A stretch of 64,000 nucleotides of DNA from Proteiniclasticum ruminis (GTDB lineage: Bacteria > Bacillota > Clostridia > Clostridiales > Clostridiaceae), in NCBI RefSeq assembly GCF_900115135.1, contig NZ_FOVK01000003.1, positions 62,001 through 126,000 of the forward strand. The letters are read 5' to 3'. Numbering within the stretch: position 1 is the first letter of the stretch; each line of letters starts with the position of its first letter. A program made the translations under genes and the position numbers. The notes under the pieces were generated by a model that had not been told where the DNA came from, did no database searches, and saw only the letters and a list, made by a program, of their open reading frames with translations. Of this stretch, positions 40,958 through 49,703 are shown piece by piece.

Positions 40958-42145
40958 ATGAGTAAAGCGTTAGAAAAGTTCTTATCAGAGAACCTGGACG
41001 ATCTGAAGAGCAAAGGACTGTATAATGAGATTGATATTCTGGAAGGGGCCAATGGACCCAAGATAAAAATTAGAGGAAGAGAACTGATTAATCTTTCTTC
41101 CAACAACTATCTTGGACTGGCAAACGATGAGCGTTTGAAGAAGGCGGCGAAAGAAGCTACAGACAGATATGGTGTAGGTGCAGGTGCGGTAAGAACCATC
41201 AATGGTACCATGGACATTCATGATGAGCTGGAAAAGACCCTTGCAAGATTTAAAGGAACGGAAGCGGCCATTGCCTTCCAATCTGGGTTCAACTGCAATA
41301 TGGGGGCAATCTCTGCGGTGATGACAAAGAAGGATGCCATCTTATCTGACGAACTCAACCATGCGTCCATCATAGATGGATGCAGACTATCCGGTGCAAA
41401 GATCATCCGTGTGAAGCATCAGGATATGGAAGATCTTCGTGCGAAAGCAAAGGAAGCCATTGCTTCCGGACTTTATGAGAAAATCATGTACATCAGTGAT
41501 GGCGTCTTCTCCATGGATGGGGATGTGGCAAACATCGATGGCATTGTAGAAGTATGTAAGGAGCTGGATATCATTTCCTATATCGATGATGCTCATGGAT
41601 CAGGCGTCATGGGAAAAGGTGCTGGGACAGTGAAGCATTTCGGTCATGCCAAGAACATCGACTTCCAGATGGGGACACTGTCCAAAGCCATTGGCGTCGT
41701 TGGTGGATATGTGGCAGGAACCAAGGATCTTATTGACTGGCTGAAGGTTCGCGCAAGACCTTTCCTGTTCTCCACATCTCTTACCCCAGCCAATGCAGCG
41801 GCTTGTATTGAAGCCATCAGAATTATGGAAGAAGATCCAAGTCTTCATCAGAAGCTATGGGAAAACGGAGATTTCCTGAAGAAAGAACTGAAGAACCTGG
41901 GCTTCAACATTGGAGCATCTGCGACACCAATTACACCTGTAATCATTGGAGATGAGACACTGACTCAGAAGTTCTCCAGAAGACTCATTGAAGAAGGGGT
42001 TTATGCCAAATCCATCGTCTTCCCAACCGTGCCCATGGGTACCGGTAGAGTGAGAAATATGCCAACAGCCCAGCATACCAAAGAAATGCTTCTGGAAGCA
42101 GTGAGAATCTATGAAAAAATTGGAAAAGAATTAGGCGTAATATAA
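40958..42145 (+). CDS. kbl: Glycine C-acetyltransferase (2-amino-3-ketobutyrate CoA ligase)
   Basis: A 395-residue PLP enzyme of the alpha-oxoamine synthase family that splits 2-amino-3-ketobutyrate with CoA into glycine and acetyl-CoA. The PLP lysine is Lys243 in [28 protein letters not shown] and DDAHGSG are family blocks. AGGAGG sets the ATG. tdh follows 12 bases downstream, so the two-step threonine pathway is encoded together. Confidence 0.96.
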   Translation: MSKALEKFLSENLDDLKSKGLYNEIDILEGANGPKIKIRGRELINLSSNNYLGLANDERLKKAAKEATDRYGVGAGAVRTINGTMDIHDELEKTLARFKGTEAAIAFQSGFNCNMGAISAVMTKKDAILSDELNHASIIDGCRLSGAKIIRVKHQDMEDLRAKAKEAIASGLYEKIMYISDGVFSMDGDVANIDGIVEVCKELDIISYIDDAHGSGVMGKGAGTVKHFGHAKNIDFQMGTLSKAIGVVGGYVAGTKDLIDWLKVRARPFLFSTSLTPANAAACIEAIRIMEEDPSLHQKLWENGDFLKKELKNLGFNIGASATPITPVIIGDETLTQKFSRRLIEEGVYAKSIVFPTVPMGTGRVRNMPTAQHTKEMLLEAVRIYEKIGKELGVI

Positions 42146-42157
42146 GGGAGAGCTACT

Positions 42158-43120
42158 ATGAAAAAAATACTCATCACAGGTGCCATGGGCCAGCTGGGAT
42201 CAGAACTGACCACTGTTTTAAGAGACCATTACGGAGCAAATAACGTTATTGGTACAGACATCAGAAGACCGGAAGAGGGTTCACCATTGCTAGAAGGTCC
42301 TTATGAGCTGCTAGATGTTCTGGATGGACAGAAAATGGCGGAAATTGTGAAGAATGAAAAGGTGGATACCATCATCCATCTGGCAGCACTTCTTTCTGCC
42401 ACTGCAGAAAGAAATCCAAAGTTTGCCTGGGACATCAATATGGGTGGACTGGTGAACGCGCTGGAAGTAGCAAGAGAAAACAATACGAGCTTTTTCACAC
42501 CAAGCTCCATCGGAGCCTTTGGACCAAGCACACCAAAGAAGGATACGCCACAGGATACCATCCAGAGACCAACGACCATTTATGGTGTGACAAAGGTTTC
42601 AGGAGAGCTTCTTTGTGATTATTATTTCCAGAAGTTTGGGGTGGACACAAGAGGGGTAAGATTCCCGGGACTCATCGGTTATGTGACACCTCCAGGAGGC
42701 GGAACCACAGATTACGCAGTGGACATCTATTATGATGCGCTGAAGAAAGGTTCTTATGAATCCTATATAGACAAAGGAACCTTCATGGATATGATGTACA
42801 TGCCCGACGCGCTCAATGCCATCATCCAGCTCATGGAAGCAGATCCTAAGAAGCTGATCCATAGAAATGCATTTAATATTTCCGCCATGTCCTTTGATCC
42901 AGAGATGATTGCAGCGGAAATCAAAAAACATATTCCTGAATTTACCATGACCTATCAGGTGGATCCAGTGAGACAAGGCATCGCAAACAACTGGCCGGAC
43001 AACATTGACTTCACAGCAGCCATTGAGGAATGGGGCTTCAAGACAGAGTATGACTTGGCAGCCATGACCAAGGATATGCTGGAAAAGCTTCGTATCAAGC
43101 TTAATATCAAGGACAGGTAA
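42158..43120 (+). CDS. tdh: L-threonine 3-dehydrogenase, short-chain (epimerase-like) type
   Basis: A 320-residue NAD-dependent enzyme of the extended short-chain dehydrogenase family. Nucleotide motif TGAMGQLG near residues 7-14; catalytic YxxxK is YGVTK near residues 143-147; HLAALLSA in between. It is the SDR-type threonine dehydrogenase, not the zinc medium-chain enzyme of E. coli. It oxidises threonine to 2-amino-3-ketobutyrate, which Kbl then cleaves. GGGAG precedes the ATG. Confidence 0.93.
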   Translation: MKKILITGAMGQLGSELTTVLRDHYGANNVIGTDIRRPEEGSPLLEGPYELLDVLDGQKMAEIVKNEKVDTIIHLAALLSATAERNPKFAWDINMGGLVNALEVARENNTSFFTPSSIGAFGPSTPKKDTPQDTIQRPTTIYGVTKVSGELLCDYYFQKFGVDTRGVRFPGLIGYVTPPGGGTTDYAVDIYYDALKKGSYESYIDKGTFMDMMYMPDALNAIIQLMEADPKKLIHRNAFNISAMSFDPEMIAAEIKKHIPEFTMTYQVDPVRQGIANNWPDNIDFTAAIEEWGFKTEYDLAAMTKDMLEKLRIKLNIKDR

Positions 43121-43144
43121 GGGAAGATGAAAGAAGGTGAATTT

Positions 43145-43582
43145 ATGGGCGATGAGCTCTATGTAGTCAACAGCAGAATCCTGCCTGAGATTTTCACAAA
43201 GGTACTGGAAGTGAAGACACTGATTCATACCGGAAAAGTGAAAGACATCAGTGAAGGGGTAAAGGCAGTAGGCATTTCTAGAAGTGCGTACTATAAATAT
43301 AAAGATCATGTCTTTCTTCTTTCAGAAGGAAGCAAAGGAAGAAAAGCGACATTTTCTTTCCTGATCAGCCACGAGGCGGGCGTTCTCTCCAAGATTTTGG
43401 AGACCCTCCGTCAGTTCAATGCAAATATCATCACCATCAACCAGGATATTCCCATCAATAATGCGGCAAGCATGAATCTCACCATCGATACTCAGGAAAT
43501 GAACATTGGTGTGAAAGAGCTTCTGGATATTTTTGAGAAAGAAGAGTATATCATCACTGTTCAGCTGGTGGCAGTGGAATAA
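43145..43582 (+). CDS. UPF0735 (PheB-like) ACT-domain protein
   Basis: A 145-residue protein with an N-terminal helical part resembling a helix-turn-helix (SEGVKAVGISRSAYYKYKDHVF) and a C-terminal ACT domain (FLISHEAGVLSKILETL to the end). Bacillus PheB is the reference. ACT domains bind amino acids, so a sensor role for an amino acid is likely. The ATG at 43145 is preferred because AAGGTGA lies just before it; an ATG six codons upstream has a weaker site. It follows tdh at 24 bases and may respond to threonine or glycine levels (inference). Confidence 0.88.
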   Translation: MGDELYVVNSRILPEIFTKVLEVKTLIHTGKVKDISEGVKAVGISRSAYYKYKDHVFLLSEGSKGRKATFSFLISHEAGVLSKILETLRQFNANIITINQDIPINNAASMNLTIDTQEMNIGVKELLDIFEKEEYIITVQLVAVE

Positions 43583-43590
43583 TGAAACTA

Positions 43591-43618
43591 AAAAAGAGCA
43601 CGAGGGTGCTCTTTTTTG
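43591..43618 (+). terminator. Terminator after the kbl-tdh-ACT operon
   Basis: GAGCAC (43597-43602) pairs with GTGCTC (43607-43612), flanked by A6 and T6. Confidence 0.88.
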
Positions 43619-43672
43619 CTGTGCTTTTTCAGTTGTTCTATATGAGGCTACAGAATGGCGATGGGATAAGAG

Positions 43673-44146
43673 TTAGAATCCGGCTTCATAGTAGTACCAA
43701 TGGGCTGAGATTCTTTCTGTATACTCATAGTTGTCGCCATTCTCTTCTTCCCATCTCCACCCACCGTTCTTCGTTTTGGTGAAGTTTAACGCAGTGCCAT
43801 CAAAACCTACTGGCTGATCTTCACTGGTGTAGTAAAATCCAGCATAGGTCCCAGCTGAGGCTATGCCTGCACCCTTGCAGAAATACTCTATAATGAGGCT
43901 CTCCTCATCATTCTTCCAGAAATTTTGTTTCTGCACACCTTCAAGCTCAAGAATTCTCTCGTATTCCTCGTTTTCAATGCTTTCATTGAGAAACTCAAGA
44001 TGTTCTATGACTAATTCCCTAGTATTTTCCTTAGTTCGATATCGTCCATAGGAACCAGCAAGAGATAGAAGGAGAACGAAACCCAAAAGGATGGCTGCAG
44101 CGGCAGCAAGCTTTTTGAACAGTTTACTGAGGATATTGTTTTTCAT
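43673..44146 (-). CDS. Membrane-anchored protein of unknown function
   Basis: A 157-residue protein with one N-terminal membrane segment (about residues 12-30, preceded by KNNILSKLFKK), so the remaining 125 residues are probably outside. The outer part is acidic and rich in Tyr/Trp, with GAGIASAGTYAGFYYTSEDQPVG and a WYYYEAGF end. No family recognised. GGAGAGGTG sets the ATG. It is a single gene. The Gly/Tyr pattern is reminiscent of small secreted beta proteins, but nothing more can be said. Confidence 0.7.
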   Translation of the reverse strand: MKNNILSKLFKKLAAAAAILLGFVLLLSLAGSYGRYRTKENTRELVIEHLEFLNESIENEEYERILELEGVQKQNFWKNDEESLIIEYFCKGAGIASAGTYAGFYYTSEDQPVGFDGTALNFTKTKNGGWRWEEENGDNYEYTERISAHWYYYEAGF

Positions 44147-44287
44147 GGAACACCTCTCCTCTATGGCAATATAGTTTTGAAGATGCATAGTATAAAAGAT
44201 TCAATAGTATTATTAAAAAGAGTATAACATATAGGGGGAGATATCTAGTGATAAAAACCTGAAGACTTCCTGAAAGATTGATGAAAC

Positions 44288-44318
44288 AAAAAAGCAGTTC
44301 AAAAAATTGAACTGCTTT
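44288..44318 (-). terminator. Terminator after folT
   Basis: AAAGCAGTTCAA (44291-44302) pairs with TTGAACTGCTTT (44307-44318); T-rich on the minus strand. Confidence 0.85.
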
Positions 44319-44353
44319 AGAAATCGTCATTGGGTAAGTGGTGTGCTCAGGAG

Positions 44354-44902
44354 CTAACTGATCTTGAAGCGATGCCGCAGATCCTCCATGATCTTTAAAA
44401 TCATGAAAAGAAGCGCTGTGTCGATGGGGAACAGCAGAACGTTTTTCAGGACGCGTGCACCGAGAAGCACAATGAAAGCATCTCCATACATCATGCTGAG
44501 CCAAAGAGTTGTAAGTCCCAGGTTGATGACAAGGGTCACCAGTAAGGAACTTAGAATAACGTTCAGAAGCGTTACCTTTCTTTTGTAGAAAAAGAACCCG
44601 TAGAAAACACCGATGAGAATGGCGTTCAGGGTAAATCCTGGGAAGAAGAACCCATTTGGTCTCACGATGAATCCGAGAAGATCGCTGACAAAACCGATGA
44701 CAGCGCCTACAAATGGACCAAAGAGCATTCCCCCGGCGGCTATGGGCAGCGAGGCGAAACTGATCTGCAGGGTCGGACCCAGTGGGACTTTAAAGAAAGA
44801 TAAGACGACGCTGATGGCGATGAGGACTCCACCGATGGTAACCACGGAGGTTTTTCTCATCTCCTGTGCGGACAACTTGACTGTGTGCATCATTTTTTCC
44901 AA
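44354..44902 (-). CDS. folT: Folate ECF transporter substrate-binding subunit FolT
   Basis: A 182-residue membrane protein of the ECF S-component type, with about six segments and the blocks SFASLPIAAGGMLFGPFVGAVIGFVSDLLGF and PNGFFFPGFTLNAILIGVFYG, which match FolT. It binds folate and needs the shared EcfA-EcfA'-EcfT module encoded elsewhere. I chose the TTG at 44902 because GGGAGG lies eight bases upstream; the ATG pair three codons later is a possible alternative. A THF riboswitch precedes the gene, which supports the substrate. Confidence 0.9.
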   Translation of the reverse strand: MEKMMHTVKLSAQEMRKTSVVTIGGVLIAISVVLSFFKVPLGPTLQISFASLPIAAGGMLFGPFVGAVIGFVSDLLGFIVRPNGFFFPGFTLNAILIGVFYGFFFYKRKVTLLNVILSSLLVTLVINLGLTTLWLSMMYGDAFIVLLGARVLKNVLLFPIDTALLFMILKIMEDLRHRFKIS

Positions 44903-44972
44903 AAAAATGACCTCCCTTATTATTGGTGATTCACCACATAAAGAGAAGACTCCTTGTGTGGCAACGGAATGC

Positions 44973-45054
44973 GGATGATGTACCGTAAACTGGTAAAGCA
45001 GTTTTTCGTCCAGTGGCAACTTCCCGTCCATCTGGCACTTAACGCACATCAACC
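44973..45054 (-). promoter_or_regulatory. THF (tetrahydrofolate) riboswitch before folT
   Basis: The minus strand reads GGTTGATGTGCGTTAAGT, then a GGGAAGTTGCC block, a hairpin CAGTGG/CCACTG region, GACGAAAAACTG and the closing CGGTACATCATCC: the conserved elements of the THF riboswitch. GATG..CATC form the closing stem. The ribosome binding site region lies about 60 bases downstream within further GGTGAATCACC structure, so control is probably at translation initiation. Confidence 0.85.
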
Positions 45055-45070
45055 TACTTTGCCTACTTTC

Positions 45071-45099
45071 ATTGTATGTAATCCTGAAGACTTTTTCAA
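45071..45099 (-). promoter_or_regulatory. Promoter of the THF riboswitch-folT transcript
   Basis: Minus strand: TTGAAA (45099-45094), 17-base spacer, TACAAT (45076-45071). Confidence 0.75.
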
Positions 45100-45166
45100 T
45101 ATTTTCACAAGAAATAACACAGGCGCGATTAAGTTTAGCCCAATTAATTGAGAAGGAGAAATCAGG

Positions 45167-45205
45167 ATGAACAGTACTCTTATATTCGTACGGGTTCAGT
45201 ACTAG
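45167..45205 (+). CDS. Possible 12-codon peptide ORF
   Basis: ATG at 45167 with AAGGAG eight bases upstream encodes MNSTLIFVRVQY and stops at TAG. It lies between the folT promoter and pepP. A ribosome binding site this good before such a short frame may mark a leader peptide, but no attenuator is visible behind it. Weakly supported. Confidence 0.25.
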   Translation: MNSTLIFVRVQY

Positions 45206-45265
45206 TTTTTAGTGAAATATATCAGATTTCAGTATTTTCTGGGTTTTAGATTTTTTCAGCTGTGA

Positions 45266-45271
45266 TACAAT
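45266..45271 (+). promoter_or_regulatory. Probable -10 box of pepP
   Basis: TACAAT, 38 bases before the start. Confidence 0.4.
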
Positions 45272-45308
45272 CAAGAAAGAAGACTATCGTATATTTGAGG
45301 AGGATGTC

Positions 45309-46550
45309 ATGAAAGATTTTCATAAGAACAACCGAAGCCGCATTGCGGATGGAATGAAAGAAGGGTCACTGCTGCTTCTTTTTGCAGGGGAAGCCCCTAA
45401 GAAGTCGGCGGATGCAGCCTATGACTTCACACCAAACAGAAATTTCTATTATATGACAGGTATAGAAGAGGAGCATGTAATCTTAGCCCTGAGAAAAACC
45501 CCAGGAAAAGTGGAAGAGCTTCTTTTTATCAAAAGAAGAGATCCGGTCCTGGTGAAATGGGTGGGAGAAACCATATCTGAAGAAAAAGCAAAGGAAGTAT
45601 CTGGTGTGGAGGAAGTAAGATTCCTCGATACCTTTGAAGGTTTCCTCAATCAGAGTATTTTTAAAGATGATCTTTCCAGGATCTATCTGGACCTTGAGAA
45701 AGACGGTTATGGAAGCCCAGATACAAAGGGTGTGCTGTTTGCAAAAGAAATTACAGCCAAGTATCCTCAGGTGCGTGTGAAGAACATCTATAACGAAATC
45801 TGCAAGCTGAGAGTATATAAGACAGAAGAAGAAATAGCCCTCATGAAGAAGGCCATTGAGATTACTAAAGAAGGAATTGGAAATCTCATGAGAAATGCCA
45901 AGCCTGGCATGAAAGAATATCAGCTGGAGGCTCATTTCAATTTCACGCTGAAGAGTCATGGCGTGAAGGACTTTGCCTTCACCACCATCTGTGCTGCGGG
46001 GCAAAATGCTACAGTGCTTCATTATGTGGCCAATGACGCAGAAGTGAAGGAGAACGATTTGATGCTTCTGGACCTTGGCGCTCAGTATGGCTACTATAGT
46101 GCTGATATTTCAAGAACCTTCCCTGTCAGTGGTAAGTTCACCGAAAGGCAGAGGGTGTTCTATGATATCGTCCTGAAAGCCCATGATGAAGTGCTGAAGA
46201 TTTTAAAACCAGGTGTTCCTTATGCAAGAATCAATGAACTGGTTCATGAGATCTATGCAAAAGAACTGAAAGCTCTGGGACTCATCGAAAAGGACGAAGA
46301 GGTGAGAAAGTACTATTACCACAATACCTCCCATTTCCTGGGACTGGATACCCATGATGTGGGAAGACGGGAAGGTCTCCTGGAAGAAGGTATGGTCATT
46401 ACAGTGGAGCCTGGTCTCTATATTGAAGAGGAAGGCATTGGCATCCGGCTGGAAAATGACATCCTGATCACCAAAGACGCCATGGAGAATCTCTCCAAGG
46501 ACATTCCAATACGTCCAGAAGAAGTGGAAGCGTTTCTCGCAGCCAGATAA
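45309..46550 (+). CDS. pepP: Xaa-Pro aminopeptidase (M24B)
   Basis: A 413-residue metallopeptidase that removes an N-terminal residue before proline. The N-terminal domain (to about residue 170) is the aminopeptidase P fold; the C-terminal pita-bread domain carries the five metal ligands in LLDLGAQYGYYSADIS (two Asp), HNTSHFLG (His), TVEPGLY (Glu) and IRLENDIL (Glu). GAGGAGG sets the ATG. Cytoplasmic, monocistronic, with a strong bidirectional terminator. A second, shorter M24 enzyme is encoded at 59 kb. Confidence 0.94.
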   Translation: MKDFHKNNRSRIADGMKEGSLLLLFAGEAPKKSADAAYDFTPNRNFYYMTGIEEEHVILALRKTPGKVEELLFIKRRDPVLVKWVGETISEEKAKEVSGVEEVRFLDTFEGFLNQSIFKDDLSRIYLDLEKDGYGSPDTKGVLFAKEITAKYPQVRVKNIYNEICKLRVYKTEEEIALMKKAIEITKEGIGNLMRNAKPGMKEYQLEAHFNFTLKSHGVKDFAFTTICAAGQNATVLHYVANDAEVKENDLMLLDLGAQYGYYSADISRTFPVSGKFTERQRVFYDIVLKAHDEVLKILKPGVPYARINELVHEIYAKELKALGLIEKDEEVRKYYYHNTSHFLGLDTHDVGRREGLLEEGMVITVEPGLYIEEEGIGIRLENDILITKDAMENLSKDIPIRPEEVEAFLAAR

Positions 46551-46560
46551 ATTATGAAAG

Positions 46561-46600
46561 AAAAAAGACAAGAGCTTGTTTCAAGCTCTTGTCTTTTTTT
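46561..46600. terminator. Bidirectional terminator between pepP and the zinc-ribbon membrane gene
   Basis: AAAAGACAAGAGCTTG (46563-46578) pairs with CAAGCTCTTGTCTTTT (46582-46597) with a 3-base loop. Confidence 0.9.
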
Positions 46601-46853
46601 ACAGCTCTTTCTTACAGTGAGGACAGGCAACTGGAATTCTTCCTTTGCTGCTGATGAGGGGTTTCTTGCAGTGAGGGCAGCGGTAATAGAGCACATATTG
46701 AAGAAGTCCCAGTAGAAGCGTACCTATGGAAAGGTAGCTTAGGATTCTTCCTAGCCCTTCATTTCCTTCGCCTATGGATGCAGCCAAGGTATAGAAAATA
46801 ACCCCGAGAAAAAGCCCTGCCAGGAAAATATAATGACTGATTTTATAGTTCAT
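46599..46853 (-). CDS. Two-helix membrane protein with C-terminal zinc ribbon
   Basis: An 84-residue protein: two membrane segments (about residues 8-26 and 36-56), then a zinc ribbon with CPHCKKPL and CPHCKKEL. The ATG has AAAGGAG eleven bases before it; the TTG one codon earlier is an alternative start. Function unknown. Confidence 0.7.
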   Translation of the reverse strand: MNYKISHYIFLAGLFLGVIFYTLAASIGEGNEGLGRILSYLSIGTLLLGLLQYVLYYRCPHCKKPLISSKGRIPVACPHCKKEL

Positions 46854-46921
46854 CAAATGCGGCTCCTTTCTTCTCTCTTTTATATCAGTATATCATTGTT
46901 AAAAGCTACAGTAGAAATGAA

Positions 46922-46965
46922 AAGCAAAAAAAGAATGATCTCTTCCATAGAAAAGATCATTCTTT
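46922..46965 (-). terminator. Terminator after the tRNA genes
   Basis: AAAGAATGATCT (46930-46941) pairs with AGATCATTCTTT (46954-46965), T-rich on the minus strand. Confidence 0.82.
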
Positions 46966-46966
46966 G

Positions 46967-47053
46967 TGGTGCAGATAACAGGAGTCGAACCTGCACGAAG
47001 TTTCCCCCACTAGCACCTGAAGCTAGCGCGTCTGCCAATTCCGCCATATCTGC
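46967..47053 (-). tRNA. tRNA-Leu (anticodon CAG), CCA encoded
   Basis: Acceptor GCAGATA/TATCTGC, D-arm GCGGAATTGGCAGACGC, anticodon arm CTAGC-TTCAGGT-GCTAG, a long class II variable arm (GTGGGGGAAACTTCGTG area) and T-arm with GGTTCGACTCC. Discriminator A and CCA are in the DNA. 87 bases with CCA. Confidence 0.97.
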
Positions 47054-47139
47054 ATATTCTGTTTAAAACCTACTATACTGTTATATCAGTGTTCATAGGG
47101 TTTTGTCAAGGATTTATTTCCTGACGGTGAAAAAAATAA

Positions 47140-47215
47140 TGGTGGAGACGATGGGACTCGAACCCACGACTTCCACACTGCCAGTGTGGCACTCTCCCAG
47201 CTGAGCTACGCCCCC
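47140..47215 (-). tRNA. tRNA-Ala (anticodon GGC), CCA encoded
   Basis: Acceptor GGGGGCG/CGTCTCC (two G-T pairs), D-arm GCTCAGCTGGGAGAG, anticodon arm CCACA-CTGGCAG-TGTGG and T-arm with GGTTCGAGTCCC. Usual bacterial tRNA-Ala has a G3-U70 pair, which is seen here (third acceptor pair). Probably cotranscribed with the tRNA-Leu 86 bases downstream. Confidence 0.97.
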
Positions 47216-47417
47216 AAACAAATTATATTATATAACAGGAACGAGAAAATATCTATAGGAAAGGAGATAAAAATTCATCAAAGCTTGATAAAGCTTGATA
47301 AAACCTTGAATCGGAGATGCTCCTTCAAAAGAACACACTGGTTTTTCCTTGAACAGCAGAGGATTTGCTAGGTTCTATGAGGTTCTGCCAGGAGAAAGAA
47401 CAAAAAAGAAGGAATCA
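47216..47417. other. Intergenic stretch between tRNA-Ala and the metG promoter
   Basis: No gene seen. A TATAAT on the minus strand about 12 bases before tRNA-Ala probably serves the tRNA transcript. AAAGCTTGAT is repeated twice in tandem at 47280-47299. Confidence 0.5.
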
Positions 47418-47446
47418 TTGCATATTTTCATCTTCTTTGCTAGAAT
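47418..47446 (+). promoter_or_regulatory. Promoter of the metG T-box transcript
   Basis: TTGCAT (47418-47423), 17-base spacer, TAGAAT (47441-47446). Confidence 0.75.
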
Positions 47447-47452
47447 AAAGTA

Positions 47453-47722
47453 CGATATATAGACGAAGAAGAGAAGAGTACAGAATGAATGCTTTTCAGA
47501 GAGCCTCCGGTTTGGTGAAAGAGAGGTAAAGAGGAAATTCTGGAAGATGGCCTTGGAGTCTTGCATCTGAATAATCAGGATGCACGGATGCCACCGTTAA
47601 AGGGCAGGGTGATAAGGAGTCACCTTTTGAGGCAGTCTGCTGTGAAGCGGCTGCAAAGTAGAGTGGTAACACGTTGTAAAACACGTCTCTATGATCTGGA
47701 TTCAGATCATAGAGACTTTTTT
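47453..47722 (+). promoter_or_regulatory. T-box leader of metG, specifier AUG
   Basis: A leader of about 270 bases. The apical part of Stem I has CTCCGGTTTGGTGAAAGAG near 47504-47522; the specifier loop reads GGAAGATGGCC with the Met codon ATG at 47547-47549. The T-box AGAGTGGTAACACG is at 47660-47673. Binding of uncharged tRNA-Met would favour the antiterminator. The bulge sequence is a variant (GTGG-TAA) of the usual form. Confidence 0.9.
47685..47722 (+). terminator. Regulated terminator of the metG T-box
   Basis: GTCTCTATGATCTG (47685-47698) pairs perfectly with CAGATCATAGAGAC (47703-47716), then T6. Confidence 0.92.
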
Positions 47723-47758
47723 ATTTGTAACATTGAACTGATTTAGGAGGAAGGATTC

Positions 47759-49678
47759 ATGAAGAAAACCTATTACATTACAACCCCCATTTACTATCCA
47801 TCAGCGAACCTGCATATCGGAAATACTTATACCACAGTGGCAGCCGATGCCCTGGCAAGGTACAAGAGAAAAGACGGCTTTGATGTGATGTTCCTCACAG
47901 GAAGTGATGAGCATGGCCAGAAAATCCAAAGACTGGCAGAAGACAAAGGCGTGACCCCTAAAGAGTATGTGGACCATATTGTTGCAGGCATCAAAGATCT
48001 GTGGAAACTCATGGACATCAGCTATGATAAGTTCATCAGAACCACCGATGCAGATCATATCAAAGTGGTGCAGGATATTTTCAAGAAGCTCTATGACCAG
48101 GGAGACATTTATAAGAGCGTTTACGAAGGATGGTACTGCACACCGGATGAATCCTTCTGGACAGATTCACAGCTGAAGGATGGCAAGTGCCCAGACTGCG
48201 GACGAGCAGTAGAAAAGGCTAAGGAAGAAGCCTACTTCTTTAAAATGAGCAAGTATGCTGACAGGCTCATCAAGCACATAGAGGATCATCCTCATTTCAT
48301 TCAGCCAGAATCCCGGAAGAATGAAATGCTCAACAACTTCTTAAGACCGGGTCTTCAGGATCTTTGTGTATCCAGAACCAGTTTCGACTGGGGCATTCCA
48401 GTGACCTTCGATGAGGGCCATGTGGTTTATGTATGGATCGATGCGCTTTCCAACTACATCACTGCTTTGGGATATGGTTTAAATGATGACACTTTATATA
48501 AGAAGTACTGGCCTGCCGATGTGCATCTCATTGGTAAGGACATCCTAAGATTCCATACCATTTACTGGCCCATCATGCTCATGGCTTTAGATATCGAACT
48601 CCCCAAGCAGGTGTTTGGCCACGGTTGGCTCCTGGTGGATGGTGGAAAGATGTCCAAATCCAAAGGAAATGTGGTGGACCCAGTGGTTCTTGTAGAGCAT
48701 TTTGGTGTGGATGCGGTGCGTTACTTCTTATTAAGAGAGATTCCTTTTGGCAGCGACGGACTTTTCAACAATGAAACCTTCATCAAGAAAATCAACTCCG
48801 ACCTTGCCAATGATCTTGGAAACCTTCTGTCCAGAAGTGTCTCCATGGTGGACAAGTATTTTGAAGGAGTTATTCCAGAAAGATGTGACGAAGGAGACTT
48901 TGACAAGGATCTGGTGCAGCTTGCAGAAAAGACCAGTGTGCTCGTTGGAGAAGCCATCGATACACTGAAGATTCCAGAAGCGCTGAGCCATATCTGGACC
49001 CTCATTGGCAGAGCGAATAAGTACATTGATGAAACCACACCTTGGATTCTTGCAAGGGATGAAGAAAAGAAAGCAAGACTTGGGGGTGTACTGTACAATC
49101 TGGTGGAGACATTAAGAATTGTCGCAGCTCTTGTGGAGCCGTTCCTGCCTACCACAGCGCAGAAGGTCAAAGAGCAGATTGGCGCAGAAGATATCTCCTT
49201 TGAAAGTGTGAAGAGCTTTGGTGGAACCAAGGCGGGCGTTTCCGTAGCCAAGGGGGAAATCATCTTCCCTAGGATAGATGTGGAGAAGAAGCTGGAAGAG
49301 CTGGATGCACTGAATGCTTCTCAAGCACCCAAGAAAGATGTGAAGCCTTTAAAGGAAGAGATTACTATTGATGATTTTGCAAAGCTTGATCTTCGTGTGG
49401 TAAAAGTGCTGGAATGCGAACCGATCAAGGGAGCCAAGAAGCTTCTGAAGCTCAAAGTGGACCTTGGAAATGAGATCCGCCAAGTGGTATCCGGCATCGC
49501 AGAGCACTACGAGCCAAAGAATCTCATTGGTAAAAAAGTGGTCCTGGTAGCAAATCTGAAACCTGTGAAGCTAAGAGGAGAACTTTCTCAAGGAATGATT
49601 CTGGCAGCCTCTGATGAGGATGCGCTATCCATTGTTTCACTGGATAAAGAAATGGAAGAAGGAACAGTAGTCAGCTAA
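47759..49678 (+). CDS. metG: Methionyl-tRNA synthetase
   Basis: A 639-residue class I synthetase that charges tRNA-Met. HIGN at residues 19-22 replaces HIGH, as is common in MetG; KMSKS is at 297-301. A zinc-knuckle insertion keeps one CPDC pair (about residues 143-146). The C-terminal 105 residues are a tRNA-binding OB-fold domain (DFAKLDLRVVKVLECEPIKGAKKLLKLKVDLG). GGAGG sets the ATG. Control is by the T-box leader upstream. Confidence 0.97.
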   Translation: MKKTYYITTPIYYPSANLHIGNTYTTVAADALARYKRKDGFDVMFLTGSDEHGQKIQRLAEDKGVTPKEYVDHIVAGIKDLWKLMDISYDKFIRTTDADHIKVVQDIFKKLYDQGDIYKSVYEGWYCTPDESFWTDSQLKDGKCPDCGRAVEKAKEEAYFFKMSKYADRLIKHIEDHPHFIQPESRKNEMLNNFLRPGLQDLCVSRTSFDWGIPVTFDEGHVVYVWIDALSNYITALGYGLNDDTLYKKYWPADVHLIGKDILRFHTIYWPIMLMALDIELPKQVFGHGWLLVDGGKMSKSKGNVVDPVVLVEHFGVDAVRYFLLREIPFGSDGLFNNETFIKKINSDLANDLGNLLSRSVSMVDKYFEGVIPERCDEGDFDKDLVQLAEKTSVLVGEAIDTLKIPEALSHIWTLIGRANKYIDETTPWILARDEEKKARLGGVLYNLVETLRIVAALVEPFLPTTAQKVKEQIGAEDISFESVKSFGGTKAGVSVAKGEIIFPRIDVEKKLEELDALNASQAPKKDVKPLKEEITIDDFAKLDLRVVKVLECEPIKGAKKLLKLKVDLGNEIRQVVSGIAEHYEPKNLIGKKVVLVANLKPVKLRGELSQGMILAASDEDALSIVSLDKEMEEGTVVS

Positions 49679-49703
49679 ATCCCATCACTACATATATAAG
49701 GAA

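Noticed and set aside
44903-45052. Longer folT reading frame starting near 45052
   Set aside because: It would run through the THF riboswitch; the added residues have no membrane character and no ribosome binding site precedes them.
47280-47299. Tandem 10-bp repeat AAAGCTTGAT
   Set aside because: Only two copies; too short to interpret as a functional repeat.
47561-47746. Small frame inside the metG leader
   Set aside because: It overlaps the T-box structure and lacks a ribosome binding site.
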